Shown here in pieces: positions 34,881-45,311 of a stretch of 64,000 bases of DNA. The notes beneath the pieces are model-generated. The model saw only the letters and a list, made by a program, of their open reading frames with translations. It did no database searches and was not told where the DNA came from. Every line of letters starts with the position of its first letter. The first letter of the stretch is position 1. A program made the position numbers and the translations under genes. The stretch is taken from contig NC_084678.1 of the NCBI RefSeq assembly GCF_028389875.1, positions 17,142,899 through 17,206,898 of the forward strand, in the 5' to 3' direction. The DNA is from Rhea pennata (Eukaryota; Chordata; Aves; Rheiformes; Rheidae).

Positions 34881-37180
34881 GGGGGGGCTGTGCTGTATTG
34901 GTCGGTGCGCAGTGTCGGCGCACTGGCAATGGGGGGTGCTGGTGCCCAGGGAGAAGGGGCGTGCAGGGCAGCGGTGGGGGGAGCTGTGCAGTGGTGGTGC
35001 GCCGCAGGGGGTGCACTGGGAGCCCGAGCAGTTTGGGGGGGGTCAGTGCACTGGCAGGGAGACCGTGCAGTGCTAGGAGGGTTGCTGCACTGGCGGGCAG
35101 TGTAAGGAGGTGGTGGTGAGTGCACGGGGGAGAGGGGGAGCAGTGCAAGGGGACACTGGCGCGCCGGGGGAGCGTGCAGTGGGGGGGGGGGGGGGCCGGT
35201 GCGTTGCAAAGGAGGGTCGGGGCAGCGCACGGGGGATTGATGCAGTGCAAGGGGGGTGCAGTGTAGGGGGACCTGCAGCGCCAGGAGGGAGCGCGGCGGT
35301 TTGTGCAGTGCACAAGTTGTGCGGCGTTGGGTCGCGCGGTGGGGGGGGCCGCGCCGTTGCAGCGCAGCGGGCAGCGCGCTGGCACAGCTGCGTATTTGCA
35401 CGGGCGCAGGCAGGTGGCACGGGACGGCCCCGGGATCCCCGTGCCCGGCTGGAGCCGTGGCACTCTGCTCCTCCCGGCCGTGCAGGGCTTCCCGAGCATC
35501 CGCCCGCGCCGGCTGGCCGGTCCCGGCAGCGGGGCCGCGCCGTGGCTCCGCTCCAGCCGCAGCTCCGGCTGCGTGCCGGGATGCCCGCCGGCCGCGGCAC
35601 CGTGGCTCCCGTTCCGCCTGGCGGTTTGCACCTCCAGGCGTCCCCCGGATGGAGCAGCGCGGGGTGGCGGGGGGGATTTTCCCGGCTCCCCTGTGCATTG
35701 CACGGCACCGGACCGGGGCTCTGCGGCACCGGCGCTGCCCGGACCCCTTCCTGCCCTGCAGCCCCTGTGCCGCCCCGGCGGAAACGGTGCTTGTGGCCCG
35801 TTGTGACGAGCAGCGCGGCAGCGTTGGGACCCGCGGGGCGTCTCGCGTTGGCGTGGCGGCCGCAAGCACGTGCGGCTCCGCATGTGCAGCACCAGCGCTG
35901 ACCCATCGCCGCGTCCCTGCCGCGCTCGCCACCGCCGCTCCGGAAGGCCACTCGCTCGGAAGGACACGCGCCTGTTCCCACGGGGTCACGGCTCCGGCTG
36001 TTTTGTTCCAGCTGTTTTTTTTTTTTTCTTTTTTTGAGCCGCTTCTCTGCCCGCTTTGCTTCCCTCCGCGCGGGTGACGCTGGTGGCACTTTGCAGGGGA
36101 GCAGCTGCAGAGCGCGTTTGCAGAGGAGCTCTAAAAATCGCTCTGTGCTTGCCTCGCCTCTGAGGTGCCCGCTGCGAGCGCGCAGCCCGGCGGCAGCCGT
36201 GGCCTCTCCCGCGTGCCGGCGGGCACGGGACCCCCGCGCCGGCGGGGACGGAGGCACTGCGAGGCCGCCTGGGCCCTGCCGTGGGGCTGACACGCAGGAC
36301 GGCGAACGAGGGGCCCCGCGCGCCGCTGCACGCGTGCCGCGAGAAGCCTCTCCTCCACCTGGCATTCGGGAAATAAAGTTTATTTTCTCTCCCTCTGACG
36401 CAGCCTGTTCCATCCCCGCGGACTGCCAGGGAGCCCGCAACGCCTGGTCCTACCCGAAAGCCCGTTTGCACGGCGGGCGCTGCCCGGCCCCTGCCTGCAG
36501 CCGGCCCCGGCGGGGAGCACTGCTGCCGGCGGCCGGTGCCAGCGTGGGCTGCCGGAGAGCCATGTCCTGCAGGTTCTTTAAGCTCAGTTTGCTTTTCAGT
36601 GGAGCCACTTTGCCGCCTGGGCCGGGGGGAGCGGGGGCGCTCGGCCCCGGGAGCAGCCCCGTGCGTCGCCGCGGGACGCCCACTCCTCGCTCGGGCGCCG
36701 CTTTCCGCGCCGGCGTCGAGTGGCCGCTTGTGCATCCTGCCCACGTCCTCGTGCCAGGAGAGGGCACCGGCCCGCGCGCCTGCTCGTGCTCCCCGCGGCC
36801 GCGGCGGGGAGGGCGAGCGACGTGCTGCAGCCCGTTCTGCAAAAACGCTCCGCGGCTCCGTGGGACCGAGCCGACGGGCCGCGGCAGTGATCGCTCCGCG
36901 GGATTCATCCAGCGCGCCCCCGCGGCGGCGGGTGCCGAGCCGTTCCCGAACACCCGGCTCTGCTGGGGTGGGACTCCCCGACCCACTGCCACGAGGGCGT
37001 TTGCACCCCTGGAGCGGGTCCCTGCTGTGGGCCGGGAGAGGCTGGCGGCTCCGGGGGGCTGGGGGGGGGTCCCAGGGCTCCGGGCAGCCTCCGCTGCCGT
37101 GACAGGCGCTGCCTGACGTTGTCTGCCATTAACTCCCACCTGCTTTTGCACCAGCCCCACACTCGCGCTAGTCCCCCTCC
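34881..37180. other. STK35-PDYN intergenic sequence, GC-rich
   Basis: Degenerate continuation of the minisatellite up to about 35.3 kb, then GC-rich sequence with CpG clusters. A T-rich run lies at 36015-36035. No coding sequence is recognised; the many long open frames reflect composition. Confidence 0.5.
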
Positions 37181-37187
37181 TCTCCTC

Positions 37188-37372
37188 CTCAGCTCTTAAC
37201 TGATGCAGTTAAGAAAACTTAACTTTTCTATTACCGCGCGTTTGTCTCTCACCCAGGTGCTTAATTACCATTGTCCCAGGGAAATGTCAGCGTGACTCAG
37301 AGACAGTTTCCCATTAGGAAGCGGCAGATGAATATTAAATGACTATATTAAAGCAGGTGGTGGGTGGGCTCC
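37188..37372. promoter_or_regulatory. AT-rich putative enhancer island between STK35 and PDYN
   Basis: About 180 AT-rich bases in a GC-rich surrounding. It contains a perfect 8-base inverted repeat with 3-base spacer (CTTAACTG-ATG-CAGTTAAG, 37195-37213) and a further CTTAAC at about 37218-37223. It also has homeodomain-like TTAATTAC at about 37261 and consensus AP-1 TGACTCA at 37293-37299. This texture suggests a conserved non-coding element. Conservation has not been tested. Confidence 0.45.
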
Positions 37373-37785
37373 CTTGGAGCTTCTTTCCCGAGGGGACCCT
37401 GGCACCCCCCCCCACGCCCGCCCGGCCCCAGCCGAGGACCCTCTCGCCTGCTTCGGGGAGCCGGCGGTGGAAATAGAAACTAGTAAGACGCCTCTGCTCC
37501 GGGGCCGGGAGGAATCCGAGCAACGCGAAGCGGCTCTTACTAAGGAGCCTTGTTAGCAGCTGCCCTTCTCGCCGCGAGGGTGGGCGCTCCCGAGCAGCCC
37601 CCGCGGGGCTCGGGGCGGCCGGGCCGGGGGCCGTCGGGGGGGGGGGCGGGGAGGGCTCCTCGGCGGGGGGCTCGTCCCCGGCAGCGCAGGGGGACGGCGA
37701 GGGAGCCGCCGCCGCCCCCCACCGCGGCCCCCGCGAGGGCTTCGGCGCCGCCGGGCACGGGCTGCGGCGGCGAGAGGGGCCGGAT

Positions 37786-38098
37786 GCCCCGTCCCGTCCG
37801 GTCCCGTCCAGTCCCGTTCGGTCCCGCCCCGCTTGATCCCGTCCCGACCCGCCCCGTCCCATCCCATCCCATTCGGTCCCGTCCCGCCTGATCCCGTCCC
37901 GTTCCGTCCGGTTCCGTCCCGTCCGGTCCGTCCTGTTCCGTTAGGTCCCGCTGCGCCCGACATCGTCCCGCACCGTCCCGTCCCTTCCGGTCCCATCCAA
38001 TCTCGGCCCGTCCCGTCCCGCATAGTCCCATCCTGTCCCGCCCGGTCCCGTCCCGCCCGGTCCCGCCCGGTCCCTGCCCGCCCCGTCCGGTCCCGCCG
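37786..38098. repeat. Imperfect CCCGT/CGGTC-type pentanucleotide array
   Basis: About 300 bases made almost wholly of GTCCC, GTCCG, GTTCC and GCCCG five-mers. The complementary strand reads as GGGAC repeats, giving Gly-Arg-Asp/Thr nonsense frames. It ends about 60 bases before the CCAAT box of the presumed PDYN promoter. Confidence 0.85.
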
Positions 38099-38160
38099 GG
38101 CGCGGGGGCCGCGGCGCGGGGCGCCCGCAGCTCCGCTCCTTCCCAGCCTCCCGCGCCCCG

Positions 38161-38249
38161 ATTGGCTCCGCGGCGCGGGGCTGCGCCGGGGCCCCGCGGC
38201 GGGAGGAGACTCCGCGGCCATAAAAGCGGGGCGGGAGGCGGAGGGCGGC
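38161..38249 (+). promoter_or_regulatory. PDYN: Presumed PDYN core promoter (CCAAT and TATA boxes)
   Basis: ATTGG (inverted CCAAT, 38161-38165) stands about 54 bases before CATAAAAG (TATA box, about 38219-38226). A start site near 38250 is expected. A donor, CGGCAG/GTAGGG, follows at 38377/38378, consistent with a short non-coding first exon. Mammalian PDYN also has a TATA promoter and non-coding first exons. Assignment to PDYN rests on position and strand. Confidence 0.55.
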
Positions 38250-38377
38250 GAGTCCGCCGGGGGCCCCGACGGCGGCGGCGGCGGCGGCAGCAACAGCAGC
38301 AGCGGCAGCAGCCGCCGCGCTCGCCGCCTCCGGCCGCCCTCCCCGGGCCGCGCTCCGCCGCCGTCGAGCACCGGCAG
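38250..38377 (+). other. PDYN: Presumed PDYN non-coding exon 1
   Basis: Runs from the start expected about 25-30 bases past the TATA box to the CAG/GTAGGG donor. The sequence is CGG-rich. The start is approximate. Confidence 0.45.
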
Positions 38378-39136
38378 GTAGGGCCGCGCCGCCCTCGCCC
38401 GCGGGTCCCCGCCGCCGCCCTCGCTCCTGCCGCCGCGGCTCCGTCCGTTTGGAAACAGCCCCGCGCCGGGCGCATCCCGCGGCGGCGGCGGTTGCGGGAG
38501 GGCGAGGGGAGGCAGCGCGGCTGGGGCCGCCCGGGCCCCGCCGCCCCCTCGGGCGGCTTCGCAGCCGCCGGAGCCCCGTAAACGGCTCCGTCGCGGAGCC
38601 GCTGCTGCGTCTCCCTGCCCGTACCGGGGGCGGGGCGGGGGGAGGCGTTAGCGTGAACCGCACCGAGCTCGGAGAGCGACGGGAGGGGAGCGGGCGATGA
38701 GCGACGGCGAGGATGCTTCTGCCCTCCCGCGCTCGTGCGGGCCGGCGCCGGCGCTGCCGGTGTTTGCTGCGGTCCTGTTCAAAAAGTCATTGGCTTTTTT
38801 TTTTTTTTTTTTTTTTTTATTATTTTTTTTTTTTTGAGCAAACGTTGCCCTGGACGCGTTTGCAGGTCGCTCCTAAGGAGAAGAAAAGAACTGCTGGAAG
38901 GTGCCGCTCTTCCCCAGCAGAAACGCCCGTAGGGTCCCCAAATCGTCTCTGTTAGACCTCGACGGGAGGAGAAGCGTGTAGGGCCCGGGGTGCAGCGCGC
39001 GCTGGCATCGGGACTAACCGCCGCTCCGGCGGGAGCCAGCCCAGAGCCCTCCCGGGCGGCGGCCGGCGGCGGCAGCGGGGCCGGGACCCGCCGGGGGCGG
39101 CCGGCGGACACCCAGCCTCGCCGCTGTCGTTCCCAG

Positions 39137-39229
39137 GAGCTGCTACAGCCGCGCCCGAGCGCTTCTGCCGGGACGGACCGCGGCGGGACGCGCGCCTGAG
39201 CCGGCCGCTCGGCCTCCGGCTTCCTGCAG
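39137..39229 (+). other. PDYN: Possible PDYN non-coding exon 2
   Basis: It is bounded by a pyrimidine-rich TTCCCAG acceptor and a CTGCAG/GTAACG donor, and is 93 bases long. Mammalian PDYN has a second untranslated exon. There is no independent support. Confidence 0.3.
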
Positions 39230-39683
39230 GTAACGCCGTGCCGCGCCGCAGCTCCGTTTCCCTTCTTCCTTCCTTTTCCCAGTCCTTTTTGCCCCCCTTC
39301 ATCTCACACCTGTTGTTTTCCTCCCTTCTTCCTGCCCTGTTTTCCCGGGTCTCCTCCGCGGCGCGGTGCAGGAGGGCGGCAGAGCTCTGCGGCGGAGCTG
39401 CCACCGCGCCTGGGCCAGGTAGGTGCGCGGTGGGACACCCCGGCACAGTCCCCTCCGCGCGGGGCGCCTGGCTGCCGCCTCCTCCTCTATCTGATCCCGG
39501 CCTCGGCCACCAGCGCCTCGGAAAAGGGCGCGGAGCCCGCTGGTTGCCCTCGGGGAGCTGCGTTTCCCGTGGCCCCGTGGCACGCGGGGGCCTGGGCGCC
39601 TGGCGAGCCCGCGCCGGCGGATATCGGGGAGGCACCGGGCTGCGCGCCCCGGGAACGCCGCTGGCGCGGCGCACGACGGTGCG

Positions 39684-39790
39684 GATAATTCAAATTACAT
39701 TTTAATTTAGCATGAATTAAAACTGTGGCATTAACGTTTCCTCATCAGCACCAATTACCATACATTAGCAGATACAGCCGGAGAATACAA
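39684..39790. promoter_or_regulatory. AT-rich island with homeodomain-type sites in PDYN intron
   Basis: A block of about 100 bases with several TAAT/ATTA cores (AATTCAAATTAC, TTTTAATTTAGCATGAATTA, CCAATTACC), surrounded by sequence above 70% GC by eye. It looks like an intronic neural enhancer, by inference. Confidence 0.4.
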
Positions 39791-40442
39791 CAGTCTCCAG
39801 AGTGCGTCACTACCGCGCGGCAGCTCCCTCCGCGTCGGGCCTCTGCGCCCGAGGCAGCGGCAGGTGGCTGCCGGCGGCCAGCTCCCGCGGGGCCTCGCAG
39901 GGAGCGCTCGGCTCTGGCACCGGCTCTGGCACCAGCTCCGGGAGCGCTGCCGGACCCGGCGGCTGCCGGCATCCCCAGCCCTCGGCCAGCGCGGCGAGCC
40001 GGGGGCCGCGGTTTTCTTCTCCAAGGCCGCGCGGGGGGAGAGCTGTGATTCATCCTTGCCGCAGCGCGCACGGCGCGGCCGTCGCGACATCGCTCGGCAA
40101 CGCGGCGCTAGGGAAAACCCAAAGGGCGCACGAGAGGTGCCGACGGGGCGTCCCCGGGAGCCGGCTCGGGGCGCAGGTGCCGTGCAGCCCCCGGGGGTTT
40201 CGACAGCCCTGGAGGGTGCAAAGAGCCGGGCTCCTCCCCGCGGAGGAGCCGCGTCTCCGGGCGTCCCGGCAGGGCCGATTCCTGCCGGCCGCGGCTCCAG
40301 CAGCCGCCGCCGCGCGCCTTTGCCGGTGGGAGGTGTTGGCGCTGCGGTTCGGGGCAGTCATGCCATCACCCGGCAGCGGCGGGAGGCGACGGTGATGGGC
40401 TGCGCATGCTGTCTCCCTCCCCAGGAAGCGTCGCGGCGCGGG

Positions 40443-40562
40443 ATGGAGCGGCAGGTGCTGGCGCTGGCTCTCTGGCTGGCGCTGGCCACGGCGGCCGCGG
40501 CGGACTGCGCGGCCCGGTGCTCCGCGTGCGCCCAGGACTCGGCGGAGAGCATCCGGCCCCTG
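40443..40562 (+). CDS. PDYN: PDYN signal-peptide exon
   Basis: Forty codons, ending AUCCGGCCCCUG/GTGAGT with a strong donor. The exon itself begins at 40425 after CCCTCCCCAG. It carries the signal peptide and the first three cysteines. An in-frame ATG at 40394 (MGCACC) lies before the acceptor and is intronic. Confidence 0.88.
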
Positions 40563-41270
40563 GTGAGTGCCAGCGCCCAGCAGGCACCGGGCGTTTCACG
40601 GAGTGGGGAAAAATAGTGGCGGGTGCACGGGTTCCCCCGTGGCCGGCGCGGCTGCCCCGCTCCGAGCCGCGTGCTAACGCTGCGGGCGCCGCGGCGCGCG
40701 CCGGCCGCTGTGTTGCAGATGTGCCTGCTGGAGTGCCGCGGCTCCTGGCCGCCCGGCACCGGCCGGGAGCCGTGCGGGAAGGCGCCGGCGCTCCCGGCCC
40801 CGCTGGCGGCGCTGGCCGACGGGACGGAGCCGGCCCCGGCGGAGGCGGCGGGCGAGGACGAGGCGCCGGCGGAGCTCGGCTCGGAGAAGCTGGCGCGGGA
40901 CGAGCTGCTCTTGCTGCTGCGCGCCGGCGCCGCGAGCACGACACACGGCGGCGGCAAGGCGGGCGAGCGGGCGGCCTCCGCGGAGGTGCGGGACCTCCCC
41001 GCGCCGGAGGGTCCCGGCGGCCCGGCCACGTGCCACGGGGGCTTTCTGCACACCTACCCAAAACGGAGCTGGGCGCCGGGGGCCGCGGGCGCCGCGCCGG
41101 TGCCGGCGGAGCTGCACAAGCGCTACGGCGGCTTCATGCGCAGGATCCGGCCCAAGCTCAAGTGGGACAATCAGAAGCGCTACGGGGGGGCCCTGCGGCG
41201 GCAGTTCAAGGTGGCCACACGGGCCGACGAGGACCCCAGCGCCTACTCGGGGGAGGTCCTGGACCTATAG
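40443..41270 (+). CDS. PDYN: Prodynorphin (opioid peptide precursor)
   Basis: Coding exons 40443-40562 and 40719-41270 join in phase 0 to give 223 residues, against 254 in human. A signal peptide (residues 1-20, hydrophobic core [16 protein letters not shown]) precedes the six cysteines typical of opioid precursors (22, 26, 29, 42, 46, 59). Dynorphin A is residues 176-192, [17 protein letters not shown], flanked by Lys-Arg on both sides. The dynorphin B position (195-207) reads [13 protein letters not shown] and so lacks Phe4. The alpha-neoendorphin position (about 146-155) reads [10 protein letters not shown] without Tyr1 and without the upstream Lys-Arg. The tail [14 protein letters not shown] matches the family C-terminus. 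The ATG lies 18 bases inside the exon, after a CTCCCCAG acceptor. The product is secreted and its peptides act on kappa opioid receptors. The gene is head-to-head with STK35 and tail-to-tail with SIRPA. Confidence 0.93.
40719..41270 (+). CDS. PDYN: PDYN main exon with opioid peptides
   Basis: It starts after GTGTTGCAG with [10 protein letters not shown] and ends at TAG. It holds the last three cysteines, an acidic/alanine-rich spacer and all the peptide positions. Very high GC; the spacer is short compared with mammals. Confidence 0.92.
   Translation: MCLLECRGSWPPGTGREPCGKAPALPAPLAALADGTEPAPAEAAGEDEAPAELGSEKLARDELLLLLRAGAASTTHGGGKAGERAASAEVRDLPAPEGPGGPATCHGGFLHTYPKRSWAPGAAGAAPVPAELHKRYGGFMRRIRPKLKWDNQKRYGGALRRQFKVATRADEDPSAYSGEVLDL
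41034..41063 (+). other. PDYN: Degenerate alpha-neoendorphin position
   Basis: Residues [10 protein letters not shown] stand where mammals have YGGFLRKYPK. The preceding two residues are Thr-Cys rather than Lys-Arg, while the following Lys-Arg is kept. Without Tyr1 and the upstream cleavage site, no opioid peptide can be released from here. Confidence 0.8.
41124..41174 (+). other. PDYN: Dynorphin A peptide (Met5 form)
   Basis: [17 protein letters not shown], identical to mammalian dynorphin A except Met for Leu at position 5. Lys-Arg flanks both ends. The internal Arg-Arg could give Met-enkephalin-type fragments. Confidence 0.95.
41181..41219 (+). other. PDYN: Dynorphin B position with Phe4 replaced by Ala
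   Basis: [13 protein letters not shown]. The fourth codon (41190-41192) is GCC instead of a Phe codon, needing at least two base changes. The Lys-Arg before and the Arg after are intact, so a peptide is probably still cut out. Phe4 is essential for opioid receptor binding in this family, so it is probably not an opioid. Confidence 0.85.
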
Positions 41271-41854
41271 AGCCCGGCGCGGGGCTCCCGGCCCCCACGG
41301 CATCGTTCCCCCCGACCCCATCCCAGCGCTCAGCCCAGCGCCGCGGCCCCGGCTCTGCCCGCTTGCGCGCCGCCCGCCCGCGCTGCCGGGGTCCCCGCAC
41401 GCGGCGGGGACGGCGTCTCCCACCCGGCGGCTGCGCTCCGCGGGCGTCTCGCCCAGGCCACCGCGGGGGCCGCTTTGGGGCCGGCTGCTGCAGGGCGGGC
41501 TCGCACGGAGCACCCCGCTCCTGCGGAGACGCAGCGGGAGCCGTGCACGGGGCAGCGGCCTCCCTGCGCCGGGAGGGATGAGCCGGAGCAGGATCAGGCC
41601 CTCCCGGCCAGGAGACGGTCCGTGCAGCCGGCGGCTCCTGCCCGCATCCGCGTCGGGGCAGTGGCATGGCCGGGGGACAACAGCCGCCGCCGGGGGACAC
41701 GGCGCTGGGCTGAGCACAAACCCACCTCCCGCTGCCCCGGGCTGCTCTCCGTGTCCCCAGCGTCCGTGTGTCCCCCCAGGTCACTGCCATCATGGCAATC
41801 GTGTCTCGAGGGAGGGCCAGTCCCGCCGCCCCCCCCCTTCCCTTCCGTCCCGCG

Positions 41855-41860
41855 AATAAA
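41855..41860 (+). terminator. PDYN: PDYN poly(A) signal
   Basis: AATAAA 585 bases past the stop codon, inside a pyrimidine-rich GC-rich stretch where the hexamer is unlikely by chance. Confidence 0.7.
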
Positions 41861-41880
41861 AGGAAGCTGCCGATGAAGCC

Positions 41881-43464
41881 GAGCGGGTGGCGAGCGTCTG
41901 CTTCGGCCCCGGCCGGGCGCAGCGGAGCCGGGTCCCAGTCCCCAGCGCATCCTGTCCTCGGGGCTGAGCGCGAGGGAGGAGGAGGACGGTGGATGATGTG
42001 TGACGTGTCGGCAATGCTGGTCATGCCGGGGACCCCGTGGCCGGTGCTCCCGGGCGGGCTGCAGCGTCCCTGGGGGGGCCTGGCTCCAGAAGGGGACAGG
42101 CTGGGCGGCGCATGTCCCCGGTCGCAGGTGTCCCCTGCAAGGCCTGCAGGCAGCACTTGGTGGCACTCTGCGCGCGGCGTGGTGTGCTGCAGGCAAGGGG
42201 AGCAACGCTGCAGCCTGTTCCCCCCCCCCCCTTTCCCGCCCGGAGCACCCTGGGTTCTGGGGTTGGAGGGCTGGAGGGGCTCCCGCAGGGCCCCCGTGGC
42301 CGGGCGGGCGCGGGACGGCCTCACCGCCCGCTGGCTGCTTGCAGGGGGCCCTGCTACCCCGCGCCGTGAGCGGCGCCCGGCGGGGAGGCGAGGGCTGGGT
42401 GCTGCGCCGGGGCAGGGTTTGCATCGGGAAACCCGGCTGCCGCAGATGCCGGCCTCCGTTCTCCGCGGGCCGGGAAGGGGAAGGTCTTAGCAGGCCACGT
42501 GCAGCCCCGGCACATCCGTAAGCTCTTCCCGACCCTGGCCGAGGCGGGGAGAAGGCTCTGCAAGAGCCCCCGCGGGTCCTCTGCTCTGACCGCTGAACGA
42601 GCTGGACGGTGCCCAAACAGCCGCGGCCAAGGTGGGACAAATCCCCGGGCTGCCGCAGGGGGTCCCAGGCTGCGGCTCTGGCCGGAGCCGAGCGGGAAGG
42701 GGCAGCCGGGCAGAGCACGAGGGCCAAGCCGGCCCGGCCCTGCTTGCGCTTTAAGGGCAGCGTGACCCGGATTGCAGCAGCTCTATGCAGAGAAAGCCGA
42801 AGCTGGGCACCACGTTCCCTTCCGAACTTCTCCTTTCCAGCCTCAGGCTACGCATCCCATGCGGCTACGGGAAGTCTCCCGCCCACCTTCCCCAGCCCCG
42901 CGGGGTGACGCTGACTCACGCTCTGCTCCGCCGGCCCTGTGGGTGGGAGAGGCCCCAGGCAGAGCTCACTGCCGAGCACCGAGCACCGGTGCGGAGCGGG
43001 GCTGCAGCCAGCTCACAGCCTGCCTGGCCCGGGGGGAGGGCAGAGCCCGCTCCGGTTCCCTTTCCAGGGAAGGGGATCACCTAAAGAGACGGGGAGAGGG
43101 GTTGTGTGCGGAGCCAGCCCCGACACGCAGCCCGAGCGCCGGCCTAGGCTGAGCAGGGCTTGCCCTGGGCTCTTCCCTCCCCTGCTGCCGTTTGGGCAAG
43201 GCCAGCAGCGCTAGCCCCCTCCCCGCCTTGTCCTAGCCCATACACCGCTCACCTCCTCCTCCAGCCGCAGCGCGGACGCAGCGCTGCTCCCGGGAGATGC
43301 TACGAGGCTGTGCTGGATGCGGCCTTCCCACCGCGCTGGAGGAGGCCCGGCGGCGAGGCTGGCCGGCCCGCTCCCAGCCCGCGGCCGCGCCACGCGCAGT
43401 TGGGAAGGGCGGGCGACGATCCAACAGCCCCGAGTATGTGCAGGGGGATGCTCTGATGCACAGG
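41881..43464. other. PDYN-SIRPA convergent intergenic gap
   Basis: About 1.6 kb, GC-rich, between the presumed ends of the two convergent genes. No coding sequence or repeat is recognised. Confidence 0.5.
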
Positions 43465-43485
43465 AGCAGCACAGGTCTTTTCACT

Positions 43486-43491
43486 TTTATT
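43486..43491 (-). terminator. SIRPA: SIRPA poly(A) signal
   Basis: TTTATT on plus gives AATAAA on minus, with U-rich sequence on both sides. It gives a 3' UTR of about 1.85 kb from the stop codon at 45312. Confidence 0.55.
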
Positions 43492-45311
43492 ACAAAAATA
43501 TCTTGCAAGCAAAAAAAAAAAAAGTTGTGAGTCACATAGCTCTCAAAGCATCACCATGTCTCTGGCTGGGACTCCTCCCTTGCTCCCTGCCCCAACAAGC
43601 ATGTTGGGGGGGTGACACCCTGCCTGCTGCCAGCACCAAGGGCACAAGGACACTGCAGGGAGCTGGCACAGCCCCTGAGACACAGTCTGGCCAGCGCAGG
43701 ATTGCGGCCCTAAGTTCTCGCTCTGCATCCTCAGGGAAGGAGGGCCGAGCCAGGGCAGGGACGTTCACCTGTGAGGCGTAGAAGGTGCCTCGTGCCACAC
43801 GCTGCAAGTCTTGTTGGCTGGACCCTGCTAGGCCCTCTCTGCCCCAGCCTGCAGCCACTCCAGCAGGTCAGAGAGGGCTGTGTTAAGACTCTGAAACTCT
43901 ATGGGGGTTAGGGGGGTCTTTACTGAGGCCTTGGTCTTATTTCTGCACATTTTATCCTAGTGCTAAGTACACAGCAGTACACCCACATACAACACACAAA
44001 ACAGTGGTTTTTAGCTCTAGAAATTAACAGTTACACGTCAAACAGTCAAAACATGTTATATGTTACTCGTGGGGAACTCTTCCCTTTCAGGATCCCTTCT
44101 GTTCCCATATGCTCTCCTCATGAACAAGAGCAAGATGGCAGCAGGGGACATGGGGCTGGCTAAAAGGAGGTGCTGAAGGCACCCAAATCCCAGTTCAGCT
44201 GGTGTTCAGAAGCAGAGGGGAGGCTGGACCCTTCATACAAGCCCAGCAGAAGGCTGGTTTGTCCCAGAGGGAGGGGGTTGCTCTGTGCCAGAGATGTGAG
44301 CCTGGGAGCCGCAGTCCTTGTCTGGGTGCTGTTCAGCCTGGGACTCTGGCAGCATAGGAGGGATTGTGCTCCTCAGGAGCCTTCTTGGATGAGGTGACAG
44401 GAAAGCCAGCAGAACTGCTGCTTTCCTGCGAGCCTTCCCAGGCTAAGGGTTTTATCTGCCTTAGTGAGACAGAGATCCCAAAGAAGAGACACTTCGGAAG
44501 ATAGATAGGTGGACACTTACGTCCTTTCTTTAAAGCCATAGTTACTGCCTTCCACACACTGCTTCCCCAGAGCAAGCAGCAGGAGAGCCCCAGGAGATGG
44601 TAGAGCTGGCTCCCCCACAGGTCTCTGCTAGAGACAGGATCGCTGTGGGAAGTCACAAGCCTGTCCAAGCAGCAACATCTCCTGCCAGACAGGTCACTAT
44701 CACCCAGGCAGCTAGTCACTCTGCAGCCTCAAACCGTACCACAGAGCACTCTGCCATGGCTCAGGTCCCACAGTAGCCCCTTTTCCTTCAGAGGGCTGGT
44801 TTGAAGCAGAGTGCCCAGGTCCCCTCAGCACAGCTCAAGCTTCCTGACAAGTTGCAAAGAGCTCTGCTTCTCCCAGAAGATGTGGCCCTTGGTCAGGAGA
44901 CGGGATAGCTGGAAAGATGCTCCAAGCAACTTAACACATTCGCAATCAAATCCAGTGCACTGAGGCTGAGCAGCCTCCTCAGCCACATGAGGGATCACAG
45001 AGAGAAACGGTTAGTAGTCCAGTGACTGAGGTGCCCACCAAGTGGCAGGTCAAAGTCAGGGTCTCTGTGGAAGGGGTGCAAGCTCCCAGTTGATGATGCA
45101 TCTGCAATGGACTGCAGTAGCCTCCCAGTACCACAGACAGCATTTCCATTCCAAAACACGGGTACCATAGCTCAACACACATCTCCACAATGTTCTCGTT
45201 CAGTGCCTCTTAAAATCCACCCACGGGGGACCAGGGCTGCTCCCCCAAGGCAGAGGGCTTCACTGCATATCACCAACCCCTGCCATGAGCCCCAGCCAGC
45301 TGCAGCCCTGC

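Noticed and set aside
37540-38475. Long Gly/Arg/Asp-rich open frames around 37.5-38.5 kb
   Set aside because: They arise from the CCCGT-type array and the CpG island.
40394-40442. Upstream in-frame ATG (MGCACC) before the PDYN start
   Set aside because: It lies before the CTCCCCAG acceptor, hence in the intron, and would place a non-signal sequence ahead of the signal peptide.
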